From positions 1 to 44,793 of the IMG/VR virus record IMGVR_UViG_3300020201_000037: DNA of 44,793 nucleotides. One strand, 5' to 3'. The position numbers and the translations under genes were made by a program. Below, piece after piece: positions 1 to 6,978 of this stretch (position 1 is its first letter; every line of letters begins with the position of its first letter). The notes under the pieces are model-generated. The model saw nothing but the letters and a program-made list of their open reading frames with translations. It ran no database searches and had not been told where the DNA came from. Origin of the DNA: a virus.

Positions 1-260
1 CCCTCGTGCATACCATCCTGCTCCGAAAATCTTACTGCGGCGATGTAGAGGTGCTCGACGTGATATCGCGCCTTGAAAAAATCTTTCAGGGGATTCAGCC
101 ATTCTTCATCCCTGTTTTCTAATGCTGCAAGGCACTTGCCAGTGTTGCATTTTAACACAAGGCACCCAAAATGGAAGCAGAATCCTGCAAATTTTGCGCG
201 TAATTTATGGTCCACTCTTATCGCAAGCTGCAAGGCAGCAACTTTTAGTAAATCTTGCAT
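1..260 (-). CDS. Hypothetical protein, 5' part only (variant of the gene at 44164-44541)
   Basis: The reading frame is open from ATG at 258-260 to the window edge, giving 86 codons. It starts MQDLLKVAALQLAIR and closely matches the complete copy at the other end, differing at a handful of residues, for example VDHK for TPAE. The frame is kept despite many base changes, so both copies look like functional coding sequence. In a circular genome this is the same gene as 44164-44541, upstream of the MoxR-like ATPase. I do not recognise the family. Confidence 0.6.
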   Translation of the reverse strand, partial: MQDLLKVAALQLAIRVDHKLRAKFAGFCFHFGCLVLKCNTGKCLAALENRDEEWLNPLKDFFKARYHVEHLYIAAVRFSEQDGMHE

Positions 261-512
261 AGTTGTAGTTTTTAAGGTTGTGAAAATGTATAAAAAGAGC
301 ACGCGCAGCAGAGTTAATGTTATTTTATGCAGAACTTTCTGTCAGCATAATTTTAAATTAAGTCGAGCGGTGCGCGCTCTTTTCGTCGAGATTAGTTTTA
401 GTTTCGCCTGCTTTTTAGACCATTTTTTCTCGTGCAAAATATCCCTATTTTGCTAAAGCTATATGGAGAACAACTCCTACCATTCCAGATTTGGGTGGCG
501 TGCTACATTCGA
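1..512. repeat. Left copy of diverged terminal direct repeat
   Basis: Bases 1-512 align end to end with 44282-44793. The match is identical over roughly the first 60 and last 110 bases. Divergence is concentrated at about 66-250, inside the minus-strand gene, and many differences there leave the protein similar. Homology reaching exactly to both window ends suggests the two ends of a circular or redundant contig assembled from two variants. A true duplication is possible but would need a coincidental cut. Confidence 0.85.
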
Positions 513-533
513 CGCGTGCAGCACTTTAGCTTT
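434..533 (-). promoter_or_regulatory. Structured leader: stem-loop plus cloverleaf-like fold
   Basis: The stretch 261-769 has no convincing gene. It holds a perfect 8-bp stem-loop (434-441 with 446-453, loop TCCC). Next to it is a branched fold: a closing 7-bp helix (455-461 with 527-533) enclosing three hairpins (465-468/474-477, 480-482/496-498, 500-504/520-524). The last loop contains TTCGA, which makes the outline tRNA-like, but loop sizes do not fit a real tRNA. On the minus strand it would lie in the leader of the gene starting at 260. The part present in both terminal copies is identical while the adjacent gene has diverged. Function unknown. Confidence 0.35.
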
Positions 534-769
534 GTATTGTAATTTCTAATTCGAGCCAATCCCCCATAACTCCAAAAATGCGAGATGGTGGCCGCAATGC
601 GGACTGCAAGAATTTACAGAAATTCCATAAGAAAAAATAATATAAAAAGCCCCTAATTTTTGTGCCAACACACCAAGAAGTCTACTATTTTTAGTGTAGG
701 GAAGACTCTTGTTTGCCGCGTGTCGGCTGATTAGATTTTCATGGTGTATTTTTTTTTGGGGTGTTAAGT

Positions 770-1339
770 TTAATTGTTGCCTGAAAATGTACGCTTGCGG
801 ATGCTATAAAAAGCATCTGGAAACGCAGTGATTTGGTTGTTACTACAGTTTAATTCAATCAACAACTTACATAGAGACTCGCTGAGCTCCGTGATTTTAT
901 TGTTGCTGCAAAGAATTTTTTCTAGGTTTTCAAGCTGCGACAAACTCTCTGGTAGCTCCGTGATTTTATTGTTACTACAGTACAACACTCTTAATGTTGT
1001 AATCTTGCTAATTTCAGTTAAGTCAGTGAGTTGATTGCCGCTCACTGAAATTCTGTCAAGATAGGTTAGTAACCCCAAGCCCTTTGGTAGGGTTTTTAGG
1101 TTTTTGTTAGAAAGGTCTAGTAGCTCCAGTTCTTTCAAAGCAGCGATACCTTCTGCGTTTGCAGGTAGATTTGCGAGCTCTAAGAGTTCGCCGCACGCTT
1201 CATGAAATAATTCTTCAAAATCAAAACCTTGTCCTTCGCAAAGCTGCTCTGCAAGTTCAAGATTCAATGCCTCACCAGTTTCGATGAGTTCAATAATTTT
1301 GTTTCTATTTTCGATTTGCTCTGTTGTGAAGATTTTCAT
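770..1339 (-). CDS. Leucine-rich-repeat protein, phage paralogue 1
   Basis: 189 residues. The N-terminal helical region (about 1-60) carries the motif LIETGEALNLELAEQLCEGQG followed by a GELLEL element; the same region occurs in the LRR proteins at 29537 and 40209. About 5 repeats follow, of the form LxxLxxLxCSNNxITELPESL, a bacterial LRR solenoid likely to bind protein. There is no signal peptide, so it is probably cytoplasmic. It is read from its own Bacteroidetes-type promoter (1385-1416). Role unknown; interaction with a host or superinfecting-phage protein is inference only. Confidence 0.8.
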   Translation of the reverse strand: MKIFTTEQIENRNKIIELIETGEALNLELAEQLCEGQGFDFEELFHEACGELLELANLPANAEGIAALKELELLDLSNKNLKTLPKGLGLLTYLDRISVSGNQLTDLTEISKITTLRVLYCSNNKITELPESLSQLENLEKILCSNNKITELSESLCKLLIELNCSNNQITAFPDAFYSIRKRTFSGNN

Positions 1340-1384
1340 GGTTTTGTTTTTTGAAATTTATAATACTTTCCCTTCTTGTTGTTA

Positions 1385-1445
1385 CAAAGGTACAACATAC
1401 ATTTGAAACCTGCAAACATTTAGCAAAGTATTTTTAAAATACTTT
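1385..1445 (-). promoter_or_regulatory. Promoter with upstream palindrome, copy A
   Basis: Read on the minus strand: a 21-bp near-palindrome (1425-1445, arms AAAGTATTTT / AATACTTT), then TTTG (1413-1416), a 20-base spacer and TACCTTTG (1385-1392). This matches the Bacteroidetes sigma consensus TTTG and TAnnTTTG. Near-identical copies lie at 4342-4402 and 28728-28788. It drives the LRR gene starting at 1339. The palindrome just upstream of the -33 box could be an operator or an UP-like element. Confidence 0.8.
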
Positions 1446-1511
1446 TAAAATAAGTTGTTTTAGGCTGCAGGAGTGGGGGAATATATGATAAAACGCAAGA
1501 CTAAAAGTGTA

Positions 1512-1727
1512 TTACTCTTGCTCGGATTTGTACGCAAAACAGCTTACTGTCTTGCATAGTATTTTCAATTGCCCGTTCTCGGTTCTATTACTCTTGCGTA
1601 CACCGCAATATTGAATAATTCGACCTCCGCACTGGTGGCGTTCGCGGTGCGCGCAGCTGCCGCAGGTCTTTGTGTTTTTTTGCGAATGTTCGTGAGTTTC
1701 AATCATTTGCAGTTCATTTTGTTCCAT
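1512..1727 (-). CDS. Small Cys-rich putative zinc-binding protein
   Basis: 71 residues, with Cys-X2-Cys at 22-25 (CGSC), then CGG, YCG, LCK and SCF, giving enough Cys and His ligands for one or two zinc sites. Basic and polar, no membrane segment. It starts 4 bases after the stop of the methyltransferase gene, so the two are probably co-translated. Small zinc-ribbon proteins of this kind are common in phage accessory regions. No specific function can be assigned. Confidence 0.7.
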   Translation of the reverse strand: MEQNELQMIETHEHSQKNTKTCGSCAHRERHQCGGRIIQYCGVRKSNRTENGQLKILCKTVSCFAYKSEQE

Positions 1728-1731
1728 AAAA

Positions 1732-2571
1732 TTATTTTATAAATGAAAGAATATGTTTTATTATTGGCAAAGTCCAGCCGTCTCCAAGCAGGTTTCCTGC
1801 TTGTGTTGTTGTTAATGTATCACAATAATTATCGCCGAAGCCCTGCAACCTGCACATTTCAATTTTATTGCAAGTCCTAAATTGCCCTTCATCTTCAATT
1901 AGCGTAATCATTCCAGTAGTTTTGTTTCTGTGTATCAAATATCTTTGCGTTCCACTATTTCCGCTTCCAGTGTTTAAACAAGTGTGTTTTTCAGCATCAG
2001 TTTTACCACTTGTTAAAATATTGTTTAATTTTATGCCTAAGTTTTTCGGCTGCGGAATATCTGTAACAACATCGAACATCGTTTCTTTTGTTCTAATGTT
2101 TGTCCAATAATATCGGTCTCTTAATTGCGCAGTAAGCACGCTGCTATTTATGCGCACTGGGTAAACTCCAAGTGCTCTGCTCATAATTCCAACATCATTT
2201 TTAGAAGCACTTCCAACGTTTTCTTGCAGAAAAATAACGTTTGGATTTAGCGTTTTAATGTGATTTAGTATTTCTACAAACACAAAAAACAAACTACTTT
2301 TGCTCCCATTAATTCCTGCGCGCTTACCAGCTGCACTCAAATCTTGACAAGGGCTTCCACTCCCTATAAAATCAATAGTTTGCCAATCCAAATCCCAGTT
2401 TCGCCAATTTAGAATATCTCCAACCTGTATCACATCAGGAAAGTGATGCTGTTGTAGCTTTATGGCAGAAGATTTGATTTCGCAAGAGTAGTATTTTTCT
2501 ACTATTATCCCTAAATCGTGGAACGCCTGGCGTATCGTTCCCATGCCATTGAACAAGCTTACGACGTTCAT
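1732..2571 (-). CDS. DNA cytosine-5 methyltransferase
   Basis: 279 residues, with the ordered C5-methyltransferase motifs: SAM-binding FNGMGTIRQAF (I), GSPCQDLS with catalytic Cys75 (IV), QENVGS at about 116-121 (VI), QLRDRYYW at 149-156 (VIII), CRLQGF (IX) and DGWTLP (X). Spacing and wording around motifs IV-VIII resemble the compact DNMT3-like group. No restriction enzyme is adjacent, so it probably protects phage DNA from host restriction or marks it. The start overlaps the stop of the upstream gene by ATGA, indicating translational coupling in a three-gene operon (3011 to 1512). Confidence 0.93.
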   Translation of the reverse strand: MNVVSLFNGMGTIRQAFHDLGIIVEKYYSCEIKSSAIKLQQHHFPDVIQVGDILNWRNWDLDWQTIDFIGSGSPCQDLSAAGKRAGINGSKSSLFFVFVEILNHIKTLNPNVIFLQENVGSASKNDVGIMSRALGVYPVRINSSVLTAQLRDRYYWTNIRTKETMFDVVTDIPQPKNLGIKLNNILTSGKTDAEKHTCLNTGSGNSGTQRYLIHRNKTTGMITLIEDEGQFRTCNKIEMCRLQGFGDNYCDTLTTTQAGNLLGDGWTLPIIKHILSFIK

Positions 2572-3011
2572 TTTCTATCTATTTTTGCCGAGCCAAACTT
2601 AGCAATATGCGCATTTATTAGCGCATTTATCGCTGGCTTCAAGTAGGCTACATGGCCTGCATTGACGCGAAAGCTCATCGTTTTTGTCGATACTTCTTTT
2701 GGCCTGCCTGCTCCAGTGCGCGCGCCGCCGCGATTCTCTTTTTTGAGTTGTTGAATTTGCTCGTCTATCCAAGCGATGCGCGGCGCGAGTTTGCGTGCAG
2801 GGAATAGAAAGCCGAAATTACTAGATTTGCCCAATATTTTCATCTCGGTTTCTATAATTTCCGAAATAAAATCGTATTGCTTCTCTGTGATTTCGCCGCC
2901 ATCGAACATCTCGAATAATACAGGGCACATGCCATATTCACCCCGCGCGAAGTAATCAGGCAGGCGTTCGCGCAGTAGCTCAAATGCCGCGATTTTTTCT
3001 AATTTTTTCAT
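2568..3011 (-). CDS. PPRIAWC-family protein fused to a basic putative DNA-binding tail
   Basis: 147 residues. Residues 1-90 belong to a family found five times in this genome: IAAFELL near the N-terminus and a terminal signature (here LAPRIAWIDEQIQQLKK). Unlike the other members it has a C-terminal extension with GGARTGAGRPK, a basic Gly/Arg patch seen in phage DNA-binding proteins, then TKTMSFRVN, which resembles a ribbon-helix-helix strand. The conserved leader AAAAACTACAAC precedes the ATG. Coupled to the methyltransferase, so it may control it. Function not known. Confidence 0.7.
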   Translation of the reverse strand: MKKLEKIAAFELLRERLPDYFARGEYGMCPVLFEMFDGGEITEKQYDFISEIIETEMKILGKSSNFGFLFPARKLAPRIAWIDEQIQQLKKENRGGARTGAGRPKEVSTKTMSFRVNAGHVAYLKPAINALINAHIAKFGSAKIDRK

Positions 3012-3039
3012 TGTTGTAGTTTTTTTAAACGTGGAAAAG

Positions 3040-3064
3040 CCCCACAGGCAAAATGCTTGTGGGG
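3040..3064 (-). terminator. Terminator-like hairpin between 3080 and 3011 genes
   Basis: CCCCACA (3040-3046) pairs with TGTGGGG (3058-3064). On the minus strand the stem is followed by CTTTTCC, a short U-rich run. It sits between two same-strand genes, so it could terminate the gene ending at 3080 or tune read-through into the methyltransferase operon. Confidence 0.6.
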
Positions 3065-3079
3065 GTGTGGTTGTGAGCT

Positions 3080-3436
3080 TTAATCGCAGTATTCGCGAAA
3101 GCGTACGAAGTTAAATATTACGGTTTTTTTACCATCTCCTTCGTCTACAACCATTCTTTCGGAGGTACTTGCGATGCAATCTACCTCTTCTTTTTGAAGG
3201 GCTTGCACTAATGCGCAAGTGAAGGTCATTTCGCCCATGAGGTGTACGGCTTGTGGGGCCAGTACGAGTACTTTTTCTTTGTACTCTGCTACTAATGTAG
3301 CGACTTCCTTTGTGCTATACTGCGAGGGGATGTTTGGGAATGGCATGTCAATAACGCTGCCGTATAAGGTTTCGGCAGTTTGTTTTTGATTGATTGACCA
3401 AGCCGAGCTGGGGTGGTTGCTTATATTTAATAACAT
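3080..3436 (-). CDS. Rossmann-like protein resembling a CRISPR-associated (Csx-type) family
   Basis: 118 residues from the ATG at 3436; an earlier in-frame ATG at 3487 would add a Cys/Arg-rich stretch unlike the family. The protein opens with a strand and NISNHPSSAWS, then DMPFPNIP, AVHLMGEMTFT and CIASTSERMV, and ends FVRFREY. This layout matches my memory of small single-domain proteins labelled CRISPR-associated in databases and found mostly outside cas loci. Whether it binds or cleaves cyclic oligoadenylate is unknown. A similar APxAxH...IASTxER pattern occurs in the protein at 40862-41653. Confidence 0.55.
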   Translation of the reverse strand: MLLNISNHPSSAWSINQKQTAETLYGSVIDMPFPNIPSQYSTKEVATLVAEYKEKVLVLAPQAVHLMGEMTFTCALVQALQKEEVDCIASTSERMVVDEGDGKKTVIFNFVRFREYCD

Positions 3437-3538
3437 AATTTTACAGCCCTGAAATCCTTTGCAACAGTTCGGGCGCCGCCGTTGCACTTGTTAGAAAAAT
3501 TTGTTAAATGGGCTGGTTTACGTGCCTACTCTGTTTTG

Positions 3539-3907
3539 TTACCACCAAGGTGTGACCTCTGAGAGGCCGTTTTTAAACATTTTTACAAGTTGGTCAACGT
3601 TGTGGAATTTTTTGCTGCTCGTCGCAGTCATTCTGTTTGTTTTGTTTATTGTAAATTGCGCCAAGCCAACTTCCTGAGACCATGCTTTTTTACAGTCTGT
3701 TACTACTGCAAATTTGGCAATGTATGCAGCCATAGCATCTTTCGATGCAAATGCCGCCTCCACTGTGCAGTGGTCGAATCCAGTGTGCACTTTAAAAAAC
3801 ATTATCTCTTCGCTGCGCGTACCTTGCGCTGCGAGGTTTTTGATTTTAACCGTTGGTGTTTGGTAGCTTTTGTAACTTGGTCTTTTGTAGCTTTTGCAAC
3901 TTTTCAT
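3539..3907 (-). CDS. Hypothetical protein, VGLA-FT paralogue 1
   Basis: 122 residues. Residues from about 36 on align with the protein at 4008-4274: an A-F-S/E-S-K...YI segment, W..EVGLAQFT, then TATSSKKFHNVDQLVKMFKNGL against TGRSLYHTSETIVKIFEAGL. The N-terminal 35 residues are Lys/Tyr/Ser-rich and may be disordered. I kept the long start because the conserved leader (AAACTACACACC) and a hairpin stand directly before it. No known domain recognised. Confidence 0.65.
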   Translation of the reverse strand: MKSCKSYKRPSYKSYQTPTVKIKNLAAQGTRSEEIMFFKVHTGFDHCTVEAAFASKDAMAAYIAKFAVVTDCKKAWSQEVGLAQFTINKTNRMTATSSKKFHNVDQLVKMFKNGLSEVTPWW

Positions 3908-3922
3908 GGTGTGTAGTTTTAT

Positions 3923-3941
3923 AGAGCAGCTACGCTACTCT
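3923..3941 (-). promoter_or_regulatory. Leader hairpin AGAGTAGC / GCTGCTCT
   Basis: On the minus strand AGAGTAGC, loop GTA, GCTGCTCT forms an 8-bp stem with one G-T pair, ending about 15 bases before the ATG at 3907. Near-identical hairpins precede the genes at 4274 and 30228, so this is a repeated leader element. Confidence 0.55.
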
Positions 3942-3957
3942 GTGTTATAAATTTTAG

Positions 3958-3998
3958 TGCGCATTCAGGAATCGAACCTGAATTAAACCGTTTGCGCG
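3958..3998 (-). promoter_or_regulatory. Intergenic stem-loop with T-arm-like hairpin
   Basis: TTCAGG (3964-3969) pairs with CCTGAA (3977-3982) around a 7-base loop that reads TTCGATT on the minus strand. Flanking TGCGC-type sequences can extend the pairing. The hairpin alone looks like a tRNA T-arm, but no acceptor or anticodon arm is present. It lies between two paralogous genes and may stabilise or process their transcript. Confidence 0.4.
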
Positions 3999-4007
3999 GT
4001 GGTGGGC

Positions 4008-4274
4008 TTACAGTTTTAGGCCCGCTTCAAATATTTTTACAATCGTTTCGCTTGTGTGGTACAAGCTTCTGCCTGTGATTTGGCAGCCGCTTTTTGTGAA
4101 GTCGGCAAGCCCGACTTTGTCGTACCAATTTTCTGTATTTTGCATCGGTGAGTGGGCTGTAATGTACTCGTTGCAAGTTTGTTCGCTTTCAAAAACCGCT
4201 ATTACGGTTTCGCCTTTGATTTCAAATCTTAAAATACTTGCGATTGTTGAAGTTTTGATTGTTGAAGTTGTCAT
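4008..4274 (-). CDS. Hypothetical protein, VGLA-FT paralogue 2
   Basis: 88 residues, paralogous to the C-terminal part of the protein at 3539-3907 (shared YI...W..KVGLADFT and a final TIVKIFEAGL). Mixed alpha/beta in appearance, with no signal or membrane segment. First gene after the repeated promoter at 4342-4402, with an A-rich leader and a hairpin at 4290-4311. The tandem paralogues look like a local duplication. No function assigned. Confidence 0.65.
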   Translation of the reverse strand: MTTSTIKTSTIASILRFEIKGETVIAVFESEQTCNEYITAHSPMQNTENWYDKVGLADFTKSGCQITGRSLYHTSETIVKIFEAGLKL

Positions 4275-4289
4275 TGTTTTTGTTTTTGT

Positions 4290-4311
4290 AGAGTAGTGTA
4301 TGTTCTACCCT
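4290..4311 (-). promoter_or_regulatory. Leader hairpin, AGGGTAG / CTACTCT
   Basis: On the minus strand AGGGTAG pairs with CTACTCT around loop AACATACA, upstream of the ATG at 4274. It is the same stem type as at 3923 and 30197, with changes that mostly keep the pairing. Confidence 0.5.
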
Positions 4312-4341
4312 GATTTAAAATATTTTCCCTATTTGTTGTTA

Positions 4342-4402
4342 CAAAGGTACGCAACATATTTGAAACCTGCAAACATTTAGCAAAGTATTTTAAAAATACT
4401 TT
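4342..4402 (-). promoter_or_regulatory. Promoter with upstream palindrome, copy B
   Basis: Read on the minus strand: 21-bp palindrome at 4382-4402, TTTG (4370-4373), 20-base spacer, TACCTTTG (4342-4349). Nearly identical to the copies at 1385-1445 and 28728-28788. It serves the gene at 4274 and probably the one at 3907. Confidence 0.8.
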
Positions 4403-4415
4403 CAAAAATATTTAT

Positions 4416-4679
4416 CTAAGCTTTTAATGCAGCGATTTGCGCCTTGCACCATGCGACGCGCGGCGGAATACTGTATGGTGTAAACAAAAAACCGTCCGTC
4501 CGCTTTTTTAACTTTTTAAGCTCATCTTTTATTACACCTGCGACATAAACAACCGCGTCAGTTTCAATTTTCCCATAAACCCCAAGCGACATTAGTGATT
4601 TGCACATGCCGCTGCATGGAGATTCCTTCATTTTTTCTATTAGCAGCTCGAACGCTGCGATTTTATCATTCGTTGTCAT
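4416..4679 (-). CDS. PPRIAWC-family small protein
   Basis: 87 residues: DKIAAFELLIEKMKESPCSGMCKSL at the N-terminus, a helical middle, and the signature FTPYSIPPRVAWCKAQIAAL at the C-terminus. It is very close to the protein at 39878-40147, sharing the KESPCSGMC segment, even though the two lie far apart. Predicted all-helical and cytoplasmic. The stop lies just upstream of promoter copy B. Family unknown to me; five copies in one phage suggest a dosage or diversification benefit. Confidence 0.7.
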   Translation of the reverse strand: MTTNDKIAAFELLIEKMKESPCSGMCKSLMSLGVYGKIETDAVVYVAGVIKDELKKLKKRTDGFLFTPYSIPPRVAWCKAQIAALKA

Positions 4680-4736
4680 ATTGTTGTTTTTTTAGCAGTT
4701 GTGCGGATGCTGCGCCCCGAAATTTTAATTATAGAA

Positions 4737-4997
4737 CTAGCTTTCGTAATCGCAATCTAAATAACTTTCGTAATCACAAGCTGCTTGCTCTCGCAGCTCG
4801 CGCACCGCGCACGCCTCAATCCGCGATGCAGAACATCGCACACAAAGCAAAGACAGCGCAGTAGCGTCTGTTTCTACCAGACCAGGCAGTAAGTAAGTAA
4901 TGTCACTCACTTCCTCATGCGCGTCAACATGCGCGCTAACGACGACCTCAAATTCTTCCCCGTCTTTACTTTCTAACAAAATGTACGCTGTAGTCAT
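4737..4997 (-). CDS. Hypothetical acidic protein
   Basis: 86 residues. The N-terminal half is acidic and strand-rich (LLESKDGEEFEVVVSAHVD); the C-terminal half has five Cys and a repeated CDYES tail. The short direct repeat at the end (YESYLDCDYES) may reflect local slippage. It is transcribed away from recT from a divergent promoter near 5091-5123. No recognisable family. Confidence 0.5.
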   Translation of the reverse strand: MTTAYILLESKDGEEFEVVVSAHVDAHEEVSDITYLLPGLVETDATALSLLCVRCSASRIEACAVRELREQAACDYESYLDCDYES

Positions 4998-5090
4998 TTT
5001 TTTTATGTTTTTTTAGTTAAAAAATTGCAGTTTCGCTTATTGTAAATTGCAAAATCTGCTTTGCAAGTACAAATAACGTAAATTTTAAAA

Positions 5091-5123
5091 CAAATATATA
5101 GTGTGCTGTATTTTATTTACAAT
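5091..5123 (-). promoter_or_regulatory. Divergent promoter toward 4997
   Basis: On the minus strand ATTG, a 21-base spacer, then TATATTTG (5091-5098). The -7 box is a perfect TAnnTTTG and the -33 box has one mismatch. It lies back to back with the recT promoter in the gene-free stretch 4998-5197. Confidence 0.5.
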
Positions 5124-5137
5124 ATTTATGCAAATAA

Positions 5138-5169
5138 CTTGCAAATACATATTTATACCCTTACTTTTA
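5138..5169 (+). promoter_or_regulatory. Promoter for recT/exonuclease
   Basis: CTTG (5138-5141), 20 bases, TACTTTTA (5162-5169). The context ATAACTTGCAA is shared with the promoter at 37487-37518. The -7 box has one mismatch to TAnnTTTG. Confidence 0.5.
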
Positions 5170-5197
5170 TGTTATCGTAAACAAAAAACAGAAAAAA

Positions 5198-6052
5198 ATG
5201 ACTGAAAAAAACCCGCTCAAATCTTTTTTTAACAGAGAAGATGTTAAGCAAAAATTTGAAGAGCTGTTGGGCAAAAAGACAAACGCGTTCATTGCTGCTC
5301 TACTTCAAATTACAGTAAACAACGAAATGTTGTCAACCTGCGACCCAAAAAGCATCTACGCAGCAGCAATGACAGCGGCCGCGCTCGACCTACCAATTAG
5401 CAAAGAGTTAGGTTTTGCGTGGATTGTACCTTACAGGCAAAAAGGCCTAGTGCAAGCGCAGTTTCAGATTGGCTGGAAGGGCTTTGTGCAGCTCGCGCAC
5501 AGGACTGGCGAGTACGTAAAATTGAACGTTTGTAAAGTACATGCAAATCAGTTCATATCTTTTAATACGCTTACAGAAGAAATCATAATTGATTTTTCAA
5601 AACCAGCTGAAGGTGAAATTGCTGGCTATGCGACTTATTTTAGACTAAAAAACGGCTTTGAAAAAGTCGATTATTGGTCTAAGGCCAGAGTGACAGCGCA
5701 TGCGCAGCGGTTTTCAAAAACCTTCAATAATGGCCCATGGCAGACCGATTTCGATGCAATGGCAATGAAGACGGCGGTGAAGTCTATACTGTCGAAATGG
5801 GGTATCTTGTCTATAGAAATGTCTACTGCGCATCTTGCAGACCAAGCAGTTATTGATGGCGACGAGTATAGCTACGTAGATAACGAAAAGGTCCAGGAGA
5901 GCGCATCGAAGCAGCTCATTTCGGAATCAGAAATCTTGGAGGCTAGGCTCGAAATCGAAGCTGGTAACACTTCTTTGGAAAACATAGAAGACATTTACGA
6001 CTTGTTTCCAGAGCAAGTTGAGTTCCTAAAAACTGGGCAATGGGTGAGTTAA
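5198..6052 (+). CDS. recT: RecT-family single-strand annealing protein
   Basis: 284 residues. It has the RecT layout: N-terminal helices, then CDPKSIYAAAMTAAALDLPI, the core QFQIGWKGFVQLAHRTGEY, and FDAMAMKTAVKSILSKWGI near 190-210, with an acidic C-terminal tail that typically contacts other proteins. It would coat and anneal single-stranded DNA during phage recombination. It overlaps the next gene, a nuclease, by 13 bases, giving the usual RecE/RecT-type pair. The A-rich leader (AAACAGAAAAAA) precedes the ATG. Confidence 0.93.
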   Translation: MTEKNPLKSFFNREDVKQKFEELLGKKTNAFIAALLQITVNNEMLSTCDPKSIYAAAMTAAALDLPISKELGFAWIVPYRQKGLVQAQFQIGWKGFVQLAHRTGEYVKLNVCKVHANQFISFNTLTEEIIIDFSKPAEGEIAGYATYFRLKNGFEKVDYWSKARVTAHAQRFSKTFNNGPWQTDFDAMAMKTAVKSILSKWGILSIEMSTAHLADQAVIDGDEYSYVDNEKVQESASKQLISESEILEARLEIEAGNTSLENIEDIYDLFPEQVEFLKTGQWVS

Positions 6053-6927
6053 AAAAATTCCGCTGCTCTTCTTTTGGCAGGATTATGGTTGGCGCGGTTT
6101 CTATTGCCGCGCCAACTTTGACGGATACGCAAGAAAAGGAATTATTGAAACTCGGGACGTCTGAAAAGCTCACCGAAAAGCAGCAAGCGCGGTGCTTTGA
6201 GCTTGTTGCTAAAAAAAATACGATAGCAACGCCCCAATTATCTAAAGGCGCAAAGTCGTATATTGAAGATGAGTTTATGAAAGACCGCTTCGAGTTTCAA
6301 ACTTCCTTTCAAAATAAGTATACTGAAAAGGGAAACATTTGCGAGCAAAAGAGCATTGAGCAGGTCGGCAAAATGCTTGGATACAAGTTTGCCACAAAAG
6401 CTAAACCTAAGAAATTAGAAAATAGCTTTATTAAAACAAACGGGTACGACTGGAAGGTTCGTAATTTTGTTTTTGACCAAAAAAACGTTTGGCAGCCAAG
6501 CGGATTAAAAATCTTCGATGAAGATAAAGACCTCCCGATTTATGAGTGGCAAATCAGGGGCTATGCGATGTTATTAAACGAACTTGAAGACTGTAAGATA
6601 AACAAAGGTGCAGTTATTAGAGTTTTAATGAACCCGCCTACTTTGATTGTCCAAAAAGAGATAAAAAGGATGTGGGTAGATTTGGGAAATTCTTGGGATA
6701 GTGAAATATCGCCACATTTCGTCAGAAATATTGAAAATATGTTCGACTTTGAGGGTAAATTCCCTGACATTAAAGACAGATGTAGAATCTGTATTGTCGA
6801 TTGCGCTGATGAGCATTTTGAAATGATAAGGACTTATGTAGCACTTGCGCAAGCGTACTATCAAAGCCTTGAAGCAATTGCAGAGTCTGCCAATTTAACT
6901 CAAATAGAGACACTTAAAAATAGATAA
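6040..6927 (+). CDS. YqaJ/RecE-like phage exonuclease
   Basis: 295 residues. It starts with KFRCSSFGRIM, the basic opening typical of YqaJ-type recombinases. An acidic residue in EKGNICEQ (about 107), GYD (about 133) and FDQKN (about 143-147) fit the E...D...(D/E)XK metal site of PD-(D/E)XK nucleases, followed by YEWQIRGYAML. It would resect double-stranded ends for the overlapping RecT. The (D/E)XK assignment is by eye and the enzyme is somewhat diverged. A strong terminator follows immediately. Confidence 0.8.
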   Translation: MGELKKFRCSSFGRIMVGAVSIAAPTLTDTQEKELLKLGTSEKLTEKQQARCFELVAKKNTIATPQLSKGAKSYIEDEFMKDRFEFQTSFQNKYTEKGNICEQKSIEQVGKMLGYKFATKAKPKKLENSFIKTNGYDWKVRNFVFDQKNVWQPSGLKIFDEDKDLPIYEWQIRGYAMLLNELEDCKINKGAVIRVLMNPPTLIVQKEIKRMWVDLGNSWDSEISPHFVRNIENMFDFEGKFPDIKDRCRICIVDCADEHFEMIRTYVALAQAYYQSLEAIAESANLTQIETLKNR

Positions 6928-6958
6928 AAAAAAGCCCTCACAATCGAGGGCTTTTTTT
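6926..6958. terminator. Bidirectional terminator
   Basis: GCCCTC (6934-6939) pairs with GAGGGC, flanked by a run of A on the left and T on the right, so it can stop transcription from both sides. It separates the convergent exonuclease gene and the end of the long virion operon. Confidence 0.9.
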
Positions 6959-6978
6959 ATAGTTGCACTTTTAGCGTG

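Noticed and set aside
73-456. Plus-strand gene at the left end (also 44354-44680)
   Set aside because: It is antisense to the minus-strand gene; its sequence is not preserved as protein between the two copies, while the minus-strand protein is.
455-533. True tRNA in the left leader
   Set aside because: The cloverleaf outline is there but the D-like loop has 5 bases, the T-like loop 15 bases and there is no proper anticodon loop or CCA context.
3958-3998. tRNA gene on the minus strand
   Set aside because: Only a T-arm-like hairpin is present (GGTTCGATTCC); no acceptor, D or anticodon arm can be built, and the 5' half would fall in a coding region.
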